In this document: positions 58,074-64,000 of the stretch, one piece after another
How the letters are laid out: each line of letters opens with the position of its first letter
Numbering within the stretch: position 1 is the first letter of the stretch
Translations under genes and position numbers: made by a program
Origin: Aplysia californica
Lineage: Eukaryota; Mollusca; Gastropoda; Aplysiida; Aplysiidae
Assembly: GCF_000002075.1 (NCBI RefSeq)
Contig: NW_004797600.1
Location: 37,733 to 101,732 of the forward strand
DNA length: 64,000 bases
Reading direction: 5' to 3'
Notes under the pieces: generated by a model
Database searches by the model: none
Seen by the model: only the letters and a program-made list of their open reading frames with translations
What the model was told of the DNA's origin: nothing

Positions 58074-58729
58074 TAAATGATTTTATTTTCTCAGATCAGC
58101 AAAACTGCAGATATATTTACAGATGCAATGGGATCCTTAAGAATGTTTAAGTATATCTAATTGGGGGGATTTTTGGTTTGTTTTTGTAATGTAATCAGTA
58201 TTAAAAAATTGAGTAAAGCATTTGCACCTTTTCAAATTGAATTGCACAATAATTGTATTCACCCTCCCTGTCTTTTTATTTTTTACATTTCGTTTTTAAG
58301 CATCTTTTATTTATTTGTTAAAAATTCACAATCGCTACCCATGTAAGATCTGTGCAATATTACGTTTTGTACCTTTACTTTTACTTAAATCTATGCACTA
58401 CGTCCTTGATCACTTTGCCTTGGACAAGACGCTTGGTCTACTCATCTGATTCTGAAAAGGAAAACAATTTTTTTGTCTTTTTGTGGGTTTTTGCAAACCC
58501 CAAAAATTGTCACAGTGATGCTTGAGCACTGGTGTGATAGGATAGAGACAGCTGTGGCAAGATGATTGTCACTGAAGGTGCATGTCTATGGATTGCCAAT
58601 ACTTGTATGTTTGTGGCTGAGGATATTATGACTGATTCAGGATGTATGATTATGATTTAGTTCATTCTCTGCAGTGAGATGTTCATATGCTTTTTCCTTT
58701 TTATTTTGCAATAAAGTCTATAGATCTGC

Positions 58730-59520
58730 TAAATTACTGGTACACCTTGCATTACTGCTACCCATGATATTATTGGTACCCATTACTTGCCATGACTAAT
58801 ACCTATTTCAGTTTTACATTACTGCGACACATAACATTACTGCGACATATAACATAACTGATACCTATGACTAGTTTTATGTTTTATGTTATTGCTACCC
58901 ATTACTTGACATTACTGCAACACATGACATTACTGGTACCGGGTCCTACTAATTGCCGTCTGTAGACTTATTTTTAAAATTATTTTGGCGTACGATTTTT
59001 AACAAATAATTTTTGTTTGTAAATAAACTGGCCTAAAATCATAAAACTGGACGGAATTGACCCTTTGGTGAGAACAAATGATTTGTTATGAACTGGAAGT
59101 TAGACGAAGCAGACCAACAATCTCTGATCATTTATTTTTCGATTCGCAGTTTAGAAAAAGTAGACCCTGCTTTTGTTTTCATGCTCTCTCCCAACCTGCC
59201 ATCTCCCCTCCATTTCCCACCCCACTCAGGTGTAAAAGGGGTAGATCTATCAATTAAAGAGAGCAAAGGTTTTGTGAATGTAGGTGGTTCGCACGTAACA
59301 GGCTGCAGCACCTGTAAGACTATGACGGCCTCCGGACAGCAATTAGTAGGACCCCTGGTACCAAATACATAACTGATGTACTCCACTTGACTGCTGCTAT
59401 ATTGCTACACAAAACATGACAGGTACCCATTATTTGACATTACTTCTATGCACATGACATTATGTCATTATGGCAATATATGGTATTACCGACACCAGTA
59501 TATTTTACTGGTACACACCT
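58730..59520 (+). repeat. Degenerate ACATTACTG-type tandem repeat
   Basis: Recurrent unit of roughly 19-20 bases around ACATTACTGxTACCCAT (58740-58940, resuming 59390-59515), interrupted by the hAT-like element. About ten or more decayed units visible. Confidence 0.6.
58941..59354 (+). mobile_element. hAT-like MITE with 8-bp target duplication
   Basis: 414 bp with inverted ends GGGTCCTACTAATTGC (16 of 16 identical, then one mismatch and GTC). Flanked by CTGGTACC on both sides (58933-58940 and 59355-59362). An 8-bp duplication suits hAT (also P or Merlin). It interrupts a degenerate tandem repeat. The short ORFs inside show no domain. Confidence 0.7.
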
Positions 59521-60017
59521 TGTGTGATATTTTTGTTGCTGGTGTATCTTTGTCCAGTACATTATGTGCAATATTTTCGCATGAGTGCTTTCTTGCGTGC
59601 ATACATTTGTTAATTATAGACTTTTGACTGAAATAATTTTTAATTTGTATTTGGATGCTAATTTTACTGCAGCACTGTGAATATTTCAATGTAATAAGCA
59701 GATTACGGTTTTCTCATTAAATCATAGTTAATCAGAATAGGAAACTGCATTTTTTTAAAACTGGTTCTTAGTTCAAATTTGTGTGTCTTATACTATTTGC
59801 ACCACAGTTGCAATGTTGGGGCACATGTCGTTTTGTTTGTGTGTTGGGAGGGAGATGCTTTTAGCATCTATTGCAGTGTGCAGGCAGATAATGCTGAAAT
59901 AGTAAAGATGAGGGGTCCTGTAACTTTGCAATCTTATCAAGTCAGTTATTTGAAGCTGCTGATGTAGTAATTTCAGCACATTGAAGGGGGTCACCAGAGA
60001 TTTATTAAGTCTATATA

Positions 60018-60187
60018 CAGTATAACACGGATAGTTCAAACACAGAAGACTCGAAATCAAGCATCCGTCGAACTGTCCCTGCAGTCCCCTTTCTTCTTTA
60101 TCTTTGTATGATAGTATCCCTCGAACTACTGATCCCTCAAACTACCGAGGTTGGCCCCGACAAATTTGAGCTATCCGAATTATACTG
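60018..60187 (+). mobile_element. Short pogo-like MITE, family E
   Basis: 170 bp with long inverted termini: CAGTATAACACGGATAGTTC on the left and the inverse of CAGTATAATTCGGATAGCTC on the right. Internal CTCGAAAT and CCTCGAACT repeats. TA on the left flank. Confidence 0.68.
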
Positions 60188-61806
60188 CATATGTCTTTTT
60201 CAGGTATTTGTTGATTGAATAAAAAGTCTTCCTTTTCAATATCTGTTTACAGTTTAGTAGCAAATTGGAAGACTTTTTTGTTACTGTTCTCACATTGAAA
60301 TGAAAGCTTATTTCCTTTTCTTGCACTGACTATATTGTATTAGTAGACTTTTCAAGGTTTCATTGAAAAATGTCATTTTGTGGAACTGACAAGAGTGGGG
60401 CTATCTTTATTGGCAAGGATCTCAGCTCAAACTGAAATTATGTAGAGGTCTGAAGGAACCAAAGCATAGCTTGAAATCATTGTCGATGGAAACGTCAAGG
60501 AAGAGTTGATGTTGACAAATGCATGCTGTGTGAAAATGGAATGTGATCTTTTACTACTTTTTGCAAGGTTAAACCAAAAAAAGGTGGATAGAGCATTGCA
60601 AACAATAAACCGATGTTTTCGTTTTAAGTACTGCCTTTATGTTTTATTTTCAAATCTTTTCATTTTTACTGGTCTGGACGAGGTTGTTGTTTTTTTAAAA
60701 ACATTGAACCAGGAAAAAAGCTTTTTTTTCTTGCCCTGTGCTTCAGACTGAAGTGATGGCAAATTGCTTGCTTTGCTCATAGAAATGATATGTTGTAGAG
60801 CTTACATAATAGACATTCTGATGCTATGTAGTCTGTTTTTTATGCATGGGGTAAAGAGCACACAAAAATTTCAACCATTTTACAAATCAATAAAATTTGG
60901 TGCTGATTTCCTTTTGTTCACTTGGGAGTTATTTCCATTCACCGTTGTTTTATATTTGTAAGCTTTCATTTCCGGGAACACAATTAAAGTTACAGCTTAA
61001 TGGTTTCCCTTTTTTAAGCAGTGTGATATGGTCTTTCCTTGTTCTCACTTCAATAGGCCTTTTATGGCTCTCATTTCTCACTAGCCCAGTTCACTAAGCC
61101 AGATACTAGTTCTATGCCCAACATCCCATCGTAGGAAGGAGGAATGAAAAATAAAAAAGACATAGTGACAGAAACACCAATAGAAGGTGTCATGACCAGG
61201 GAGAAACACCAGCAAGAACTCAAAAAACTATAAAAGTTTCGATTTCAAGTTTTATCAGGAAAAGTTTCGACTGCTATTCAACCTAAATGTGTGCTGCATG
61301 CATTAGTCAAGCACACACATAGCCAAATCGGCTGCACAAGGAAATCTTTTTGTGATGTTTGAATTTCACTATGTGTGAATTCTAGGCGATAAAGAGTACA
61401 TGTAGAGGGAAAAAACTTGGACAAATAGATCAAAATTTTTAATGAATTATACTTCCTATACCACATCACAATGTGCATTGGGTTCAGAGTTGCTTAAACG
61501 TTTTGTAGATTTGGGTTTTTGGCTTTGATTTTTTTTATCCACCTCTGCAGGGACAAGCTATTCTTCCTTAAAACTGAAAAGCTTTCTGCTTTTGTTCTGC
61601 CATGGTTCGCCCTCTACTACAACGTCACCAGTACCTGAAATTGAAGAACATGGCAAGTTGTGTAGTTAAAGAGAAGACGTGCGGACACATGTGGAGACAG
61701 TACCGGACACAGGCCTTCCCGCAGCTGCAAACTCCCCATACACAACTGTAGTGTATAGACAAGAACTACCACCAAACTTCTCTCTCTCTCTCTTTCCACA
61801 CAGCTA
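60188..61806. other. Intergenic stretch, nothing assigned
   Basis: No supported exon, RNA or repeat. A (CT)n tract lies near 61775, just before the inverted family A element. Confidence 0.45.
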
Positions 61807-62755
61807 CAGTTGAACCTGCCCTGACGGCTACCTCTATAAGACGGCCACCTGTACAAACAGCCACTTTCCTTTTCCCCCCCTTGCATTTTTTTTGTATAAA
61901 TCAACTCTGTAAAGCCTGCTCTACTTTAGCGTAGACCAGATGACAAGGACATGTGGTGACTTGAAGGAGGCATTGCGCTGCCAAGAGCGAAATGCGCGCA
62001 GCTTAAGGGATTTGAAAACAACAACAAAACTCTGTAAAACGGGCACCTGCCCAACGCGGCCGCGGCCACCATATTTTAACACATAACCCCTATCACACCA
62101 AGTAATAACACCGGTCTTAAACGGCCTCCTTGGTGACTCCATTATGTTTTGTCATAAATTGTGCATTGGCCCCTGGCGTTGTGGGCAAGCCATCTAATCC
62201 AATCACCCGTCATTGTTGTTAGTAATGTTAGGTAGTCCCTCCAACGATCATGTTGTGTAGGCCCCTCCCACTGTTGACCAATAGTATAGGTAACAAATGT
62301 TCAGCTGCTGGTGAGGTAAGCGTGTGATCCCCCATAACCCATAAGCCCCGCCCAGAACTCATACACAAATTGTAAGTGAGATGAGTGGTTACTGTTTACC
62401 CAGTTTGTAACAAAGTAACAATGGACGTCAACATGAACTTGTGACAGAAGCGTGGCTCGTTTTCCGAGTGGTGGCAACCCATGTGTTTGTTTTACCATAG
62501 CACTCGGTCCTCCTTGTCTGACACATTTCGTTTTGTTGTCACCCTTGCCCAAAAGCAGCAACAAAAGAAAAAAAAACCCCAGCGAAAACAACAACAATGA
62601 TAACAACAACAACAATGTGGCTACCTTCGGTTGGGACCTCAGAAAGGAATGGTTTGTTTTCTTCATCTTGATCAGTCCTGCCTAAGACGACCACCTGTCT
62701 TATACTGCCACTTTTCTCCTTGACGATGGGTGGCCGTCTTACACAGGTTTGACTG
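61807..62755 (-). mobile_element. Family A pogo-like element, inverted copy
   Basis: 949 bp, same family as 16154-16948 in the opposite orientation. Termini CAGTTGAACCTG and CAGGTTTGACTG, with TA at both flanks. It is longer because of a 116-bp retro-insertion at 61914-62029. Confidence 0.75.
61914..62029 (+). mobile_element. Small retro-inserted sequence with A/C-rich tail
   Basis: Absent from the family A copy at 16154-16948. Flanked by a 9-bp duplication CTCTGTAAA (61905-61913 and 62030-62038). Ends in an AAAACAACAACAAAA tail. This points to target-primed retrotransposition. Part of it reads open as CGDLKEALRCQERNARSLRD, perhaps the truncated 3' end of a LINE. The tail resembles the (AAC)n tail of the I-group LINE in this window. 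Confidence 0.6.
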
Positions 62756-63717
62756 TATTTTGTTTTTAAAAATCTGCAGTTATGTTTAATTAGATCTACT
62801 CACATTGTCGCCAAATTTTTGGTTACACTATGTTTGTGTTTTGAATATAAAGAAGACAATAAGAAACATCAGTCTGTTAAAATTGGAACTTCAGAACCAT
62901 TCATTATCAGGGTCATCAATAAAAGAAAATTATTGAGTCAAGACGTAGGAAAATAATACGGTCCCATCTGTGGAGTTAATAAAATTTATTTTCCACTCGA
63001 CTGAACAAACAAACCAGAATAAAAGAAAAAAAATGCAAAAAAAAGTACAAAAGTTTCATCAGGTAACACTCATAATCAAATATGATTATATTGATCGCAA
63101 AATAATAGTTATTACAAATGGCAACTTGGACTTAAAATACATAAACAAGTTACAAGTTAGTTACTGTTAAAAGTTAAAAAGAAGTAAAATTATATATATA
63201 AGTGACTTATAAAAAAGTACCATAACATTGAGCTAAAGTTTCACAATGAGAATCTCAATTAATTGTTGAAACATACTGAAACAGTTAACAACTGAACCGA
63301 TCTCAGTGACGCTCTTGGTGAGCAGTAACATAACAGTTCAGGCACTGTAAAATAAGTTATTATACACTCAAAAAATATCACAAAAGTACCGATACTTGAT
63401 ACCTTATTCAAAATCAAAAAGATAAAACAACCAATGGTTAACATTTAATAGTTTTCAAAAAGTCTTTAACTTCAGTTCATCCAAATTGAGGAAAACCTTG
63501 AGAAAATTCAGTACTAATGTGGTATAAGCCTGAATTTTTTTCTTGGAGAAACACAAATAAAACTCATGTATTTTATATTTCTCTACTTTATTTTATACAT
63601 GACTTTGCCTGCTTAACATTTTCCCAATCTTAACTTTTGCTCCAAAATTCTCTCTTTGAAGACAGACATGGCTATTATAAGATAAAGTAAGCAACCCTGG
63701 TAAGTTGTCTGAACCCC
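62756..63717. other. Intergenic stretch, nothing assigned
   Basis: Very AT-rich, with A-rich runs (63015-63045) and a TATATATATA tract near 63190. No coding signal. Confidence 0.45.
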
Positions 63718-63721
63718 TTAA

Positions 63722-64000
63722 CTCATTCGCTACGCCGAGCTGTGGGTAGTGGTGCGGCGAAAGTGTCTTCCGTACGCCAAGCCGCCCCCGACGGCTCGAG
63801 AACTGACCAATACTTCTAGCTTAGATTTTATTCCAGTCCGCATATCCATGTTAAAATAAAGGCTATAATTGATTACGTTGACTTCCGGGTCAAGCGTTTC
63901 CACAGAAAATCGGAAGGTTAGATTCAGTTTTGAATCACGATTTTGAAGTTTATATACGACTTTGTTTTATCGCGATGCCCAAATTATAGCCCAGACAACA
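63722..64000 (+). mobile_element. Possible left end of a TTAA element running off the window
   Basis: TTAA at 63718-63721, followed by CTCATTCGCTACGCCGAGC, similar in style to the CCCTTCGCTGCC ends at 11214. No right end in the window. Confidence 0.3.

Overview
The window is eukaryotic. It has short exons with consensus GT/AG borders, long AT-rich introns, CA/TG microsatellites, tRNA-derived SINEs, LINE fragments and many terminal-inverted-repeat elements. The repeat repertoire looks like a lophotrochozoan, probably a gastropod mollusc; this is an inference from repeat style, not from a marker gene.

One host gene dominates. It runs on the + strand from about 10.3 kb to 52.6 kb. I could assemble 19 exons whose phases agree throughout, giving 1326 coding bases (441 residues plus stop). 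The N-terminal half is a RUN domain, the family that binds small GTPases. The C-terminal 130 residues look like a phosphotyrosine-binding (PTB/PID) domain. I do not recognise a named orthologue, so I give no symbol. The start may lie further upstream, because the first exon is open in frame 5' of the ATG.

The most important structural observation is an 11.8-kb block (26944-38690) that recurs almost unchanged at 38791-50553, separated by exactly 100 Ns. It carries exons 13-18 and the large LINE. The repeated exon set is 350 nt, not a multiple of three, so a transcript using both copies would hit a stop at once. The left copy also ends inside a 13-bp minisatellite. The simplest reading is an assembly artefact: two haplotypes placed in tandem. 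A real segmental duplication that damages the gene is the alternative.

Layout: 1-6.7 kb holds TIR elements (pogo-like, TTAA-type, and a 1.1-kb element with CAGACCTGC ends). At 6.9-7.1 kb there is a possible last exon of an upstream gene. At 10.3-26 kb lie exons 1-12, with SINEs and a pogo-like element in introns. At 26.6-50.6 kb is the duplicated block, with an I-group LINE (APE endonuclease, RT, RNase H, zinc knuckle) in intron 13. This LINE is flanked by a clear 13-bp target duplication. At 50.7-52.6 kb are a pogo-like element and the last coding exon. From 52.6 to 64 kb there is probable 3' UTR or intergenic DNA with several TIR elements, a degenerate tandem repeat and no convincing gene. 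No tRNA or rRNA genes, CRISPR arrays or LTR/retroviral elements were seen.
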